From contig JAFIFJ010000030.1 of assembly GCA_020832085.1 (NCBI GenBank), forward strand, positions 1 to 64,000: a stretch of 64,000 nucleotides of DNA, in the 5' to 3' direction. The DNA is from Gammaproteobacteria bacterium (lineage in GTDB: Bacteria; Pseudomonadota; Gammaproteobacteria; Pseudomonadales; Azotimanducaceae). Shown here piece after piece: positions 35,874-44,103 of this stretch (positions are counted from its first letter, which is position 1; every line of letters begins with the position of its first letter). The translations under genes and the position numbers were made by a program. The notes below the pieces were generated by a model. It saw only the letters and a program-made list of their open reading frames with translations, searched no databases and was not told the origin of the DNA.

Positions 35874-38069
35874 TCAGCCGGCGGCCCGCAGACGGGATTC
35901 CGCTGTGGCCAGGGGCAGCGAGACGGTGACGGCCACGCCGGAACCGTCGGCAAGGTTGCTGGCCCGGGCACTGCCACCGTGGCGTTCGGCGATCACCCGC
36001 ACCACGTACAGTCCAAGGCCGAAGTGCAGTCGATTGTCCCGGGTGGCCACCCGCTGTGACACCATGGAATCGAACAGACTCTTTTCGATGTCCGGAGGCA
36101 GCAGGGGGCCGCGGTTGGCGACGGTGATCTCGATGGTGTCACGCAGCACATCGAGGCTCACCCGAATGGGACTGCCGGGCCAGTGGAAGTCCACCGCATT
36201 GTCGATGATCTTGTCGAGCAGCTGCTCGATGCGATAGTCCGCCACCCGGGCCGGCGCCGCACCGGCGGAGCCCCTGAAGACGAAGCTGCAGTCGGGGTGG
36301 GCGTTGCGACAGTTGCTCACATAGCTGTCGAGCAGTTCCTGCAGGTCGACGATCTCGAGTTCTTCGGACTCAAGCGACTCTTCGAGGTTGGCGGCATCGG
36401 CCAGGTTCTGGACGATCACCCCGATGCGCATCACCCCGCGCTTGGCGCTCTCGAGATACTTGTTGGACTCCATGGCCGACAGTTCCTGTTCCAGATTCTG
36501 CAGCGACGTCGACACCGCATTGAGCGGATTGTTGATCTCATGGCGCAGGGTTCGCGGCATGTTCTCCAGGAACTTGTTGTGCTGATGCAGCTTGGTGAGC
36601 ATGTTGGAGACGCTGCGGGCAAGATCTCCGATCTCGTCCCCGGCACTGATCTCGTGATGCAACTGGCTGGTCTTCAATCGTCCGTGCTGATCGATGGCAT
36701 TGGTGGTCTCGGAGCCAACGCGGCGGATGCGCCAGGCCAGACGCGCGGAGAAGGCCAGCAGGGCGACGAAGACCGCCAACAGACTGGCTGCCGACACCAG
36801 CACGATGCGGGCCAGGGCGTCGCGCTGCAGGTCGAGGATGTCGTCGGTGTTCTGTTCGACCACCACGGTGCCGATGATTCGGTCCCGGGACACGATGGGA
36901 TGGGCCGCCATGATCACTTCAGCACCGTTCTCACGGCGGCGCCGGACCGCGCTGGGCTCACCCTGCAGCGCCGCATCGATGACCTGCCCGCCGACGGTGA
37001 TCAATCCCTGAGTGCTGTCTTCCGGCGCCAGGTCGGTGCTGGTACGCACCCGCGGCCGGAAGGCATCGAACAGCCACCCCAGCCAGCGAAATCCGGAATC
37101 AGCATCATCCGAGGCTTCCAGTGCACTGCCCGCTTCGGCACGGACTCGGCGCTGGGCATCGATGACCAGGATCCGCGCACCGGAGTAGCCCAGGCCCTGG
37201 ACGATGTTGAGGACCTCCGGTGAGCGCAGTGCCACCAGATGGAAGTTTTCCCGGCCGGACTTGGGCAGGGTCTGGGTGATGCTGCGGATGACCCGGGTTT
37301 CAGGGTCGTCGACGTTGACCACGGCGAGGCCGAACAGGCGGCGGGAACCGAGCATGCTCATGGGCATGCGGAACTCCAGGTTGTAGCCGTAACTCGTGGT
37401 CTCGACATAGCCCTGAACCCGATTGTCCGGCAGGCCGTGCTCGGCGAACTTCCACTCCGAATCCATGTGATAGGCGGTGGTCACGCCCGGGCCCTGCATG
37501 GTGATCTGCAGCCGGCCTTCCTCATCCTGATCGTTGACGTAGCTCAGGCGGATGTGGTCGGCATTGTCCAGTCTCAGCAGGTTCGGATTGCGCCAAACCG
37601 GAGATTCATCCCTGACCTTGAGGAAGGCGTAGAGCTGATTGCCGCGCTCGCCCAGCAGCAGATGGAAAGCGCCGTTGGGAAGCGACAATGCGGGCTCCTG
37701 CTCCCTGGCGAGGCGCCGGGATCCGGCTTCGGCCCCGAACACCTGCCAGCGATCCGTGAGGCCGCCCCAATCACTGTCGCGGGCATCGAGGCGGATGGGA
37801 TTGGGCAGGGGATGGGCGTAGAGCGCCTCGAAGCCATCGAGACTCAGGGGCAGATCGTTGAACAGGTCCTCACGTCCGTTGAGAAGGGTAGAGATGCCCT
37901 CGGCGGTGAGCAGCTGCGCCTGGGACTGGCCCTGGATCAGGAAGGATTCCATCTGCACCAGATGGCGGAAACTGAACCAGGGAACGATGAGCAGCGCGAG
38001 GCCGAGCAGCATCAGCTTGGTGCTGAGCCGCGGTCCGCGATGGCTCGTCGTGGTCACTTGGCGACCCAC
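35874..38069 (-). CDS. pdsS: Sensor histidine kinase, dedicated-sortase-system type (PdsS)
   Basis: 731 aa membrane sensor kinase from a GTG at 38069. The N-terminal LSTKLMLLGLALLIVPWFSFRHLVQME is one membrane helix. A large periplasmic domain (about 45-415) contains a carbohydrate-binding family 9-like segment (IRLDARDSDWGG, QLYAFLKVRDES, DHIRLSYVNDQDEEGR). A second helix (about 418-440) and HAMP-like linker follow, then HisKA with His near 510 (MPRTLRHEINNPLNAVSTSL) and HATPase (IIDNAVDFHWPGS, GLGLYVVRVIAERHGG). The N-terminus and layout fit the HK that TIGRFAM defines with a variant proteobacterial sortase. No sortase or LPXTG-type target is in this window, so the regulated genes lie elsewhere or are absent. 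It overlaps pdsR by 16 bp. Confidence 0.83.
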   Translation of the reverse strand: MGRQVTTTSHRGPRLSTKLMLLGLALLIVPWFSFRHLVQMESFLIQGQSQAQLLTAEGISTLLNGREDLFNDLPLSLDGFEALYAHPLPNPIRLDARDSDWGGLTDRWQVFGAEAGSRRLAREQEPALSLPNGAFHLLLGERGNQLYAFLKVRDESPVWRNPNLLRLDNADHIRLSYVNDQDEEGRLQITMQGPGVTTAYHMDSEWKFAEHGLPDNRVQGYVETTSYGYNLEFRMPMSMLGSRRLFGLAVVNVDDPETRVIRSITQTLPKSGRENFHLVALRSPEVLNIVQGLGYSGARILVIDAQRRVRAEAGSALEASDDADSGFRWLGWLFDAFRPRVRTSTDLAPEDSTQGLITVGGQVIDAALQGEPSAVRRRRENGAEVIMAAHPIVSRDRIIGTVVVEQNTDDILDLQRDALARIVLVSAASLLAVFVALLAFSARLAWRIRRVGSETTNAIDQHGRLKTSQLHHEISAGDEIGDLARSVSNMLTKLHQHNKFLENMPRTLRHEINNPLNAVSTSLQNLEQELSAMESNKYLESAKRGVMRIGVIVQNLADAANLEESLESEELEIVDLQELLDSYVSNCRNAHPDCSFVFRGSAGAAPARVADYRIEQLLDKIIDNAVDFHWPGSPIRVSLDVLRDTIEITVANRGPLLPPDIEKSLFDSMVSQRVATRDNRLHFGLGLYVVRVIAERHGGSARASNLADGSGVAVTVSLPLATAESRLRAAG

Positions 38070-38761
38070 CTGTAGCCGTATCCGTATTCGCTCTTGATGG
38101 AAGCGAACTCGGGATCGACCCTTTCGAACTTCTTGCGAATGTTGCGCATGTGCGTATTGATCGTGTTGTTGGTGACCAGGGACTGCATGGTGGCGTTCAT
38201 CAGGGTTTCATAGCTGACGGCATGGCCAGGCACCCGCACCAGCTTCGCCAGCATGCGGAATTCGGTGCCGGAAAGATCGATCTGCTGGCCCTTCCAGGCC
38301 ACCAGCAGGGCTTCCTGATCCAGCATCAGATCACCGATCCTGCGGCCACTTTCCGATGCCGTTCCACTGCTGCTGTTCTGATCGCGGGCCGCATTGATGC
38401 GCAGCAGCGAGGAGATCCGCTCTGCCAGATAGTCCAGGGAAATGGGCTTCGGCAGGTAGTCCCAGGCACCCAAGCGCAGGCCGGAGATCTTGTCGATCTC
38501 CTCGATACGCTCGGTGAGGAAGATCACCGGCAGTGCCGGCGAGCGCGCCAGCAGATCGCGGCAGAGCTCGAAGCCGGCATCCACCTCTTCGCCGAGAATG
38601 ATGTCGAGAATCACCAGATCCGGCAGCGACTCGTCGAAGCCCGCAAGCGCCTCACGGCGGCTGCCGTAGGCCCTGACGGAATAGCCCTTCTTGGTGATCG
38701 CATCACGGTAGTTCTCGCGCTGATCGGCGTCGTCCTCGACGATCGCAATGCTCTTTGGCAT
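38054..38761 (-). CDS. pdsR: Response regulator of the PdsS pair (OmpR-type, PdsR)
   Basis: 235 aa from the ATG at 38761 (MPKSIAIVEDDADQRENY), preceded by AGAGGAAG eight nt upstream; the frame extends 25 codons further but without a ribosome site. Receiver domain with phospho-acceptor Asp53 (LPDLVILDIILGEEVDAG), switch Thr (VIFLTERIEEIDK) and Lys (DYLPKPISLDYL), then a winged-helix DNA-binding domain (TEFRMLAKLVRVPGHAVSYE, NTHMRNIRKKFERVDPEF, YGYGYRW). First gene of the operon with pdsS, SDR and UDG. The receiver start and the IILGEEVDAGFEL insert match the regulator recorded with dedicated proteobacterial sortases. Targets are unknown. Confidence 0.85.
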   Translation of the reverse strand: MPKSIAIVEDDADQRENYRDAITKKGYSVRAYGSRREALAGFDESLPDLVILDIILGEEVDAGFELCRDLLARSPALPVIFLTERIEEIDKISGLRLGAWDYLPKPISLDYLAERISSLLRINAARDQNSSSGTASESGRRIGDLMLDQEALLVAWKGQQIDLSGTEFRMLAKLVRVPGHAVSYETLMNATMQSLVTNNTINTHMRNIRKKFERVDPEFASIKSEYGYGYRWVAK

Positions 38762-38994
38762 GTGCGGTGCTTCCTCTGGATGCCGCGGCCCGGCCCGCGC
38801 CGACCTGACGGCGACAGGCCTTGCGAACGGCATCATGTTAGCGGCTCAGAACCATGGCGTCGCGTCGCAAGGCGCGGACACCCTGGCGTTGCAGATTACC
38901 TCCATGATCCATGCAGATGCCTCCAGCGTAGCTCAGCATGATTTCACCGCAGACGTGGTTTCCTGTCGGCCTTCCGGGCTGATTGGAGTGGCAA

Positions 38995-39213
38995 GTGAAG
39001 GTCTTTGTTCCGTTCTACGAAGCTGCAATGGACGACGCGATGGGGGATACCGCTCTGCACGGCGCCGTCCTGGTACCATTCGAGCGCGGCTACAACCTGC
39101 TTCACATCGAACGTGCCCGGGCCAGCGATCCGCTTCCCGAGCCCGGACACGCCCAGATCCTGCCTCCCGAAGACTGGCCCATGCCCGGACGTAGCCCAGC
39201 CATCCGACACTGA
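38995..39213 (+). CDS. Small hypothetical protein
   Basis: 72 aa from a GTG at 38995 with GGAG six nt upstream, a better start than the upstream ATG at 38983. The sequence begins MKVFVPFYEAAMD and has LVPFERGYNLLHIER and a Pro-rich acidic end (PEDWPMPGRSP). No known motif, no membrane segment. Divergent from pdsR, 233 bp away. The conserved-looking VFVPF and LVPF repeats and the good start make it a credible gene, but I cannot name a family. Confidence 0.5.
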   Translation: MKVFVPFYEAAMDDAMGDTALHGAVLVPFERGYNLLHIERARASDPLPEPGHAQILPPEDWPMPGRSPAIRH

Positions 39214-39294
39214 CCGAACCACGGCTCCGCTCCCCAAGCCTTAACGCGAGTCACCGGCAACCGGTGGGCCGCGTTGCGGTTTCGCCCAGCTTTC

Positions 39295-40461
39295 TCAGGT
39301 ATTGCCCCAGACCTCGGTATACAGCGCCACCATCTCCTGCTGGGTCGGTACCCTCGGGTTGTTGGCCGGGGACCCTGATGCCTCCGCCTGCAGGGCCATC
39401 TGTTCCAGCCGACTGAACCAGGCCTCGCGCTCGATCCCGAAGGCCTTGGGATCGGGGACGTCCAGCCTTCGGTTGAGATCGACGAGACCCGACACCAGGC
39501 GCTCCAGGGCCTCGTCCGTGGGCGTGGCCGCGTCGCACCAGCCCATGGCTAAACAGCAGCGGGCGTAGCGCTCGGGAGCGGCACTGGCAGAAAACCGGGT
39601 GATGGCCGGCAGCAGCATGGCGTTGGAGAGGCCGTGGGGGACATGAAACAGCGCGCCCACCGGGCGCGACATGCCGTGCACCAGACACACTGAGGCATTG
39701 GAGAATGCCATGCCCGCCAAGGTGGCGCCGAGCATCATGGCTGCCCGCGCCTCCCGATCATCCGGCCTGCTGCAGACCCGATCGAGATTTCCGGCGAGAT
39801 GGCCCATGGCCGCCAGGGCAAGATCGTCGGTAAAGGGGCTCGCCCGACGGGAGACGTAGGCCTCGATGGCATGGGTGAGGGCGTCGATGCCGGTATCGGC
39901 GGTCAGGCGCTTGGGAGCGGTGAGGGTGAACTCGTAGTCGACGATGGCGGCCTTCGGCAGAAAGGCATCGCCACGGCAGAGCATTTTCTCCTGGCTGTCC
40001 GAATCGGTGATGACGGTGAAGCGGGTGGCTTCCGAACCGGTGCCGGCGGTGGTGGGGATGGCGATGACGGGTATCCCGGAGTGCTCCACATCATGAGGCA
40101 CGGCGTAGTCGCGCATGCGGCCACCATGATGGGCCAGCACGCCGATGGCCTTGGCGCTGTCGATGGGACTGCCACCCCCGAGGGCCACCAGACCGTCGAA
40201 ATCGCCGTTTCGCCAGAAGTCCACGCCGCGATCGATGGAGGCAGAACTCGGTTCCTGTTCGGTGGCTTCGAACACGCTGGCCGGGCAGCCGGCGTCGGCG
40301 AGAATGGCCGTCACCCGCGCCGCGTGGCCCAGGGCAACCATGGCCGGGTCGGTGACGATCAGCGGCCGCTGGATCCCGAAATGCCGCAGCACCCGGGGCA
40401 GTTCGGCGATCGCACCACCACCGATATGGAGCGCAGCGGGGAGGTGGATCTGGGCAATCAT
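39295..40461 (-). CDS. Iron-containing alcohol dehydrogenase
   Basis: Group III NAD(P)-dependent, metal-dependent alcohol dehydrogenase, 388 aa from the ATG at 40461 with GGAGG six nt upstream. Motifs: GGGSPIDSAKAIGVL for cofactor binding, IPTTAGTGSEATRFTVI, DTGIDALTHAIEAYVS and CLVHGMSRPVGALFHVPHGLSNAMLLP, which carry the metal-binding Asp and three His residues. The HGLSNA phrase and length fit the 1,3-propanediol/ lactaldehyde/ methanol dehydrogenase group; substrate unknown. The gene diverges from the orphan DHp-like gene, starting 78 bp apart. Confidence 0.92.
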   Translation of the reverse strand: MIAQIHLPAALHIGGGAIAELPRVLRHFGIQRPLIVTDPAMVALGHAARVTAILADAGCPASVFEATEQEPSSASIDRGVDFWRNGDFDGLVALGGGSPIDSAKAIGVLAHHGGRMRDYAVPHDVEHSGIPVIAIPTTAGTGSEATRFTVITDSDSQEKMLCRGDAFLPKAAIVDYEFTLTAPKRLTADTGIDALTHAIEAYVSRRASPFTDDLALAAMGHLAGNLDRVCSRPDDREARAAMMLGATLAGMAFSNASVCLVHGMSRPVGALFHVPHGLSNAMLLPAITRFSASAAPERYARCCLAMGWCDAATPTDEALERLVSGLVDLNRRLDVPDPKAFGIEREAWFSRLEQMALQAEASGSPANNPRVPTQQEMVALYTEVWGNT

Positions 40462-40538
40462 GACGGTCCTCCATTCGATGACGTAACGGGTGCGGCAACG
40501 GGCGCGCCATTCCGCAGGCCCTGTGCCAGAATGCGCGG

Positions 40539-41042
40539 ATGCCGACTGCCGAAGCAACCGCCATCGCCCGCATCCGACAGGCCCTGCTGGAACTCGAGCA
40601 GCAGCTGGTGGCGGCCGCACCGCCTTTGCCCGCAAGCGTACCCTGGCTGGCCCTCGATGCAGAGGCCCGCCTGACCGAAATCACCGAAGCCGCGCGTCTG
40701 ACCCTCGGCCTCGAGGCGGACGCCATCGGCCAGCGTTTGCCGGAGATGCTCGAGGTAGTCGGGGATCCCCTGCGCGGCGGGCTGATCCGGATTCAGCTGG
40801 ATGGCGTGGAACTGCCGCTGTTCTCCATCCTGCAGGGGCCGGGTGCCTGTCTGGTCATCGGTTCCGGCGACCCCGGCCGGGCCATGGATCGCAAGCTGGT
40901 GCACGACCTTGCCAACGTGCTCGCAGTGGTGCGGGGCCGGGCCGAGATGGCCGCCATGGACGAGGTGTCGGATCGGGTGCGGGCCTCCATGGACGAGATC
41001 ATCGTCGCCGTGGATCGGGCTCGGGCGCTGCTCGAGGACTGA
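40539..41042 (+). CDS. Stand-alone PAS-like/DHp protein, candidate phosphotransfer protein
   Basis: 167 aa, soluble. Residues about 35-105 read like a small sensor (PAS-like) domain (PWLALDAEARLTEITEAARL, GLEADAIGQRLPEML, RIQLDGVELPLFSIL). Residues 110-167 resemble the dimerisation/phospho-acceptor helix pair of histidine kinases: DRKLVHDLANVLAVVRGRAEM has the H-D-L-x-N box typical of HisKA, followed by a second helix. There is no ATPase domain in this gene or directly downstream, where a sirtuin gene runs the opposite way. It may act as a histidine phosphotransfer protein, a pseudo-kinase dimeriser, or be a kinase fragment. No clear Shine-Dalgarno precedes the ATG. Confidence 0.7.
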   Translation: MPTAEATAIARIRQALLELEQQLVAAAPPLPASVPWLALDAEARLTEITEAARLTLGLEADAIGQRLPEMLEVVGDPLRGGLIRIQLDGVELPLFSILQGPGACLVIGSGDPGRAMDRKLVHDLANVLAVVRGRAEMAAMDEVSDRVRASMDEIIVAVDRARALLED

Positions 41043-41083
41043 AGCTGCCCGGCACCGTCAGGCGGCCGGTCGTTGCCCCTGCG

Positions 41084-41845
41084 TCAATTGACCCCAAGAG
41101 CCGCGCCGAGCGTGTCGCCGATCTCCCGCTGCAGGACTACCGTGGCCAGATGATCCTGGGGCGTCTCCTCACGGTTGAGGATGACCAGAGGTACGCCGCG
41201 CCGGGCGGCCACTTGCGGAAAGCCCGCAGCCGGATAGACCTGCAGGGACGAGCCGATGGCGATGAACAGGTCGCAGGCCAGGGTGGCTTCCTCGGCACGC
41301 CGCATTTCGACCTCGGGCATGGACTGGCCGAAGCTGATGGTGGCGGTCTTGATGATGCCGCCGCAGGCGGAGCAGGGCGCGACATGGCCCGTCGTCTCGA
41401 ACTGCGTTCGAAGATCGTCCAGCTCATAGCGAATGCCGCATGCCAGGCAGGTGGCATAGTGGGCGTTGCCGTGCAGCTCGATGACCTTGTCCGCAGGAAT
41501 CCCCGAACGCTGATGCAGGTTGTCCACGTTCTGGGTGATCACCGCCAGCGCCTTGCCCTGATCCACCAGATGGGCCACCGCACGATGGCCGCGATTGGGC
41601 TCGGCGTTCTCCAACGTGCGTTCACCGCTGAAGCGCCGGCGCCAGGACTCCTGCCGGATCGCATCGGAGCTGATGAAATCGTCGAACATGATGGGCTTCA
41701 TCCGTGACCACAGGCCGCCGGGGCTGCGGAAGTCCGGTATGCCGGATTCCGTGCTGATGCCCGCCCCGGTGAACACCACGATGCGTTCGGACTGTTCGAG
41801 CAGGCGACGGAACTGCTTGAGGTCGGCGTCGGTGGTTGCAGTCAT
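41084..41845 (-). CDS. NAD-dependent protein deacylase, Sir2 family
   Basis: Sirtuin, 253 aa from the ATG at 41845 (GGGAGA just upstream). The upstream open frame to 43384 is a fusion artefact through other genes. Motifs: VVFTGAGISTESGIPDFRSP (NAD site), TQNVDNLHQRSG, catalytic His in VIELHGNAHYATC, two CxxC zinc pairs (CLACG and CSACGG), and FGQSMPE, GSSLQVYPAAGFP, ILNREETPQDHLA. It lacks the Ala-Tyr-Arg triad of class III desuccinylases as far as I can see, so deacetylase or related deacylase activity is most likely. It is divergent from the TIGR01777 epimerase gene and convergent with the DHp-like gene. Confidence 0.93.
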   Translation of the reverse strand: MTATTDADLKQFRRLLEQSERIVVFTGAGISTESGIPDFRSPGGLWSRMKPIMFDDFISSDAIRQESWRRRFSGERTLENAEPNRGHRAVAHLVDQGKALAVITQNVDNLHQRSGIPADKVIELHGNAHYATCLACGIRYELDDLRTQFETTGHVAPCSACGGIIKTATISFGQSMPEVEMRRAEEATLACDLFIAIGSSLQVYPAAGFPQVAARRGVPLVILNREETPQDHLATVVLQREIGDTLGAALGVN

Positions 41846-41956
41846 GGGATCTCCCTGTGCCAGCGGTCCGCGCCCGCGGCGCAGCCGAGCTGGCGGGATG
41901 CGTCCGGGTCTGGATTGCTTTAGTTTCACCGTTCGGGCCGAAACCCTGAGGTGATC

Positions 41957-42916
41957 ATGCTCGAATCGAACCCCGGCTTTGCGCCAGAGATCGCAACCCA
42001 TCTTAGCAAGGTACCCATTCTCGTCACGGGAGGCACCGGCTTCATCGGCTCCCGGCTGCTGCCCATGCTCGAGCAGGCAGGCGCAGAGATGACCGTCCTG
42101 ACGCGGGATCCTGGCCGGGCGCGCCGCGTCCTCGGCGAATCGGTCAGGCTGGTGACGGACCTGCCGTCCGCTGCCGCCACGAATCCTCGCGCCGTGGTCA
42201 ATCTTGCCGGCGCCGGCATAGCGGATCGGCCGTGGACCGAAGGCCGTCGCCGCCTCCTGCTCGATTCCCGGGTGGCCCTCACGCGAGGGCTGCGCGACGC
42301 CCTGAAGGGGTCGCCCCCGGATGTCATCGTCAGCGCCTCGGCGGTGGGCTACTACGGCACCCATGCCGATCAGACTTTCACGGAGGACGATGGCCCGGGC
42401 AGCGGTTTTGCGGCGGACCTTTGCCGGCAGTGGGAGCAGGAGGCGGAGGCCTTCGCCGATCTCGGCAGTCGGGTCCTGCGTTTGCGGATCGGGCTGGTCC
42501 TGGGCCCGGGTGGGCTCCTTGGCCGCATGAAGCTGCCGTTCTCGCTGGGCCTCGGCGGCCGCATCGGCCATGGCCGGCAGTGGATGAGCTGGGTTCACCT
42601 GGACGACGTGCTGGGCCTGATCGGACGCTGCCTGGCGGATGACGCCATGACCGGGGCCGTCAACGCCACGGCACCCGAACCGGTGACCAATGCTGACTTC
42701 ACGGCCACCCTCGGCAAGGTGCTGCATCGGCCCACGATCTTTCCGGTACCTGCCTTCGTGCTGCGTACGCTGCTTGGCGACATGGCCGAGGAACTGCTGC
42801 TCTCCGGCGCCAGGGTGCTGCCGCAGCGGGCGCTGGACAGTGGCTACGCCTTCGCATGGCCTGCCCTGGAAGCGGCCATGGCGGCAGCACTCGGGCGTTC
42901 GGCGGGCCAACCATGA
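41957..42916 (+). CDS. TIGR01777 family epimerase-like protein (YfcH-like)
   Basis: Atypical SDR/NAD-dependent epimerase fold, 319 aa from the ATG at 41957, preceded by GAGGTGATC. Nucleotide motif ILVTGGTGFIGSRLLPML; then AVVNLAGAGIADRPWTEGRRRLLLDSRV, a segment characteristic of the YfcH group; SASAVGYYGTHADQTFTED; and RIGLVLGPGGLLGRM..PF. A C-terminal DUF1731-like part is present (PVTNADFTATLGKVLHRP, RVLPQRALDSGYAF). The biochemical role of this family is unknown, though it is linked to cell division in E. coli and plastids. Its TGA overlaps the Nudix ATG (ATGA), implying coupling. Confidence 0.92.
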   Translation: MLESNPGFAPEIATHLSKVPILVTGGTGFIGSRLLPMLEQAGAEMTVLTRDPGRARRVLGESVRLVTDLPSAAATNPRAVVNLAGAGIADRPWTEGRRRLLLDSRVALTRGLRDALKGSPPDVIVSASAVGYYGTHADQTFTEDDGPGSGFAADLCRQWEQEAEAFADLGSRVLRLRIGLVLGPGGLLGRMKLPFSLGLGGRIGHGRQWMSWVHLDDVLGLIGRCLADDAMTGAVNATAPEPVTNADFTATLGKVLHRPTIFPVPAFVLRTLLGDMAEELLLSGARVLPQRALDSGYAFAWPALEAAMAAALGRSAGQP

Positions 42917-43482
42917 GCGACGCTGAGGGTGGCATGGGCCCAGAGCTGGAATGCTTCGAAGTCTTCGACGCTCACGGCCATCTCTGCGGCCTCGCTCGTC
43001 GTGAGGAAGTGCACCGAAGGGGCCTGTGGCACCGGTCTGCAGACGTCTGGGTCTACCGCTGCGACGGCAGCCTGCTGCTGCAGCGCCGGGCTGAGCACAA
43101 GGACCTGTTCCCCGGCTGCTGGGACTACAGCGTCGGCGAGCACCTTCTGCCGGGCGAGAGCTATCCGGCCGGTGCCCGCCGCGGGCTGCGCGAGGAACTC
43201 GGCATCGTCGCCGTGGATCTCGAAGCCATCGATGGCCTGCGGCGGGTCTGCAATCATTGCCCGGAGCTGGGCATCCACGATCGGGAGCTGTCGCGCAGCT
43301 TCCGCATGGTTCACGACGGAGAGTTGTGTCCCGACCCGGTCGAGGTGGCCGAAGTGCGCTGGATGACTCCGGATGAGGTCGCACATTGGATGCTGCAGGA
43401 GCCTTCGGCGTTCACGCCCTGGTTCATCGATGCGGCCAGGGAACTCGGGCTGATGCCCTCAGTCGACAGCACTGCGGGTTAA
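42913..43482 (+). CDS. Nudix hydrolase (isopentenyl-diphosphate isomerase-like subgroup)
   Basis: 189 aa from the ATG that overlaps the previous stop. The N-terminal FEVFDAHGHLCGLARREEVHRRGLWHRS and VWVYRCDGSLLLQRRA are typical of the YfcD/IDI-like Nudix group. The Nudix box reads GEHLLPGESYPAGARRGLREELGI in part: the first conserved Gly position is Glu and the first Glu of the REUxEE core is Gly, while the terminal EE pair is kept. Hydrolysis of a nucleoside-diphosphate-linked compound is likely, but activity could be altered by these changes. Coupled to the epimerase-like gene upstream; the PEBP gene follows 58 bp later. Confidence 0.88.
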   Translation: MSDAEGGMGPELECFEVFDAHGHLCGLARREEVHRRGLWHRSADVWVYRCDGSLLLQRRAEHKDLFPGCWDYSVGEHLLPGESYPAGARRGLREELGIVAVDLEAIDGLRRVCNHCPELGIHDRELSRSFRMVHDGELCPDPVEVAEVRWMTPDEVAHWMLQEPSAFTPWFIDAARELGLMPSVDSTAG

Positions 43483-43540
43483 CCTTGCCGGTCTGGCATG
43501 CGAACATCCCTGCACTTCTGGCCACGATAGGAGATCCGAC

Positions 43541-44017
43541 ATGGGCTTTGCCCTCTCAGACATGCAGCTCAGCAGTTCCGCTTTCACCGCTGGCGGGGCC
43601 ATTCCCAAACGCCACACGGGAGAGGCTGAAGACGTTTCTCCCGAGTTGGCCTTCAGCAAGGTTCCGGAGGGCACCAAGGGCTTCGCCGTGATCTGCCACG
43701 ATCCGGATGCGCCGCTGCTGAAAGAGGACAAGTACGGTTTCGTGCACTGGGTGCTCTACAACATCCCGGCTTCGGTCACCCGCCTGGAGGAAGGCGTCAG
43801 CGCCTACACCGCCGGCACCAACGACTTCGGCAACACCGGCTACGGTGGCCCCATGCCGCCCCCCGGTCATGGTCGCCACCACTACTTTTTCTGGGTGTTT
43901 GCCCTCGATCAGGAACTCGGCCTGGAGCCTGGCCTGAGTCAGGGGCAGTTGCTGCAGCGCATCGAGCCCCATGTGCTGGGCATGAACCGCCTGGTGGGCA
44001 CCTACGAGCGCAGCTGA
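43541..44017 (+). CDS. YbhB/YbcL family PEBP-like protein
   Basis: Phosphatidylethanolamine-binding-protein (Raf kinase inhibitor-like) fold, 158 aa with AGGAG near the ATG. Family motifs: SPELAFSKVPEGTKGFAVICHDPDAP (the DPDAP ligand-binding segment), FVHWVLYNIPASVT, and the GYGGPMPPPGHGRHHYFFWVFALD loop region, read here in pieces. No signal peptide, so cytoplasmic, like E. coli YbhB (158 aa). Function in bacteria is unsettled. It stands between the Nudix and isomerase genes on the same strand. Confidence 0.93.
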   Translation: MGFALSDMQLSSSAFTAGGAIPKRHTGEAEDVSPELAFSKVPEGTKGFAVICHDPDAPLLKEDKYGFVHWVLYNIPASVTRLEEGVSAYTAGTNDFGNTGYGGPMPPPGHGRHHYFFWVFALDQELGLEPGLSQGQLLQRIEPHVLGMNRLVGTYERS

Positions 44018-44067
44018 GCACAGGCAGGTCCGGGCCGGCATGGCGTCTACTCCATCGCCGGCCTCAC

Positions 44068-44089
44068 TGCACGTTGAGTGCACGTTGAG
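44068..44089. repeat. 11-bp tandem repeat, two perfect units
   Basis: TGCACGTTGAG occurs twice in tandem just before the ribosome site of the DsbA-like isomerase gene. A related 11-bp unit is repeated three times at 45335-45367, just after the following methyltransferase gene. Confidence 0.8.
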
Positions 44090-44103
44090 GGAAGGAGGGG
44101 AGC

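Noticed and set aside
41846-43384. Long minus-strand frame upstream of the sirtuin that would make a 766-residue fusion
   Set aside because: It runs antisense through the epimerase and Nudix genes; only the part after the ATG at 41845 resembles sirtuins, and that ATG has a ribosome site.
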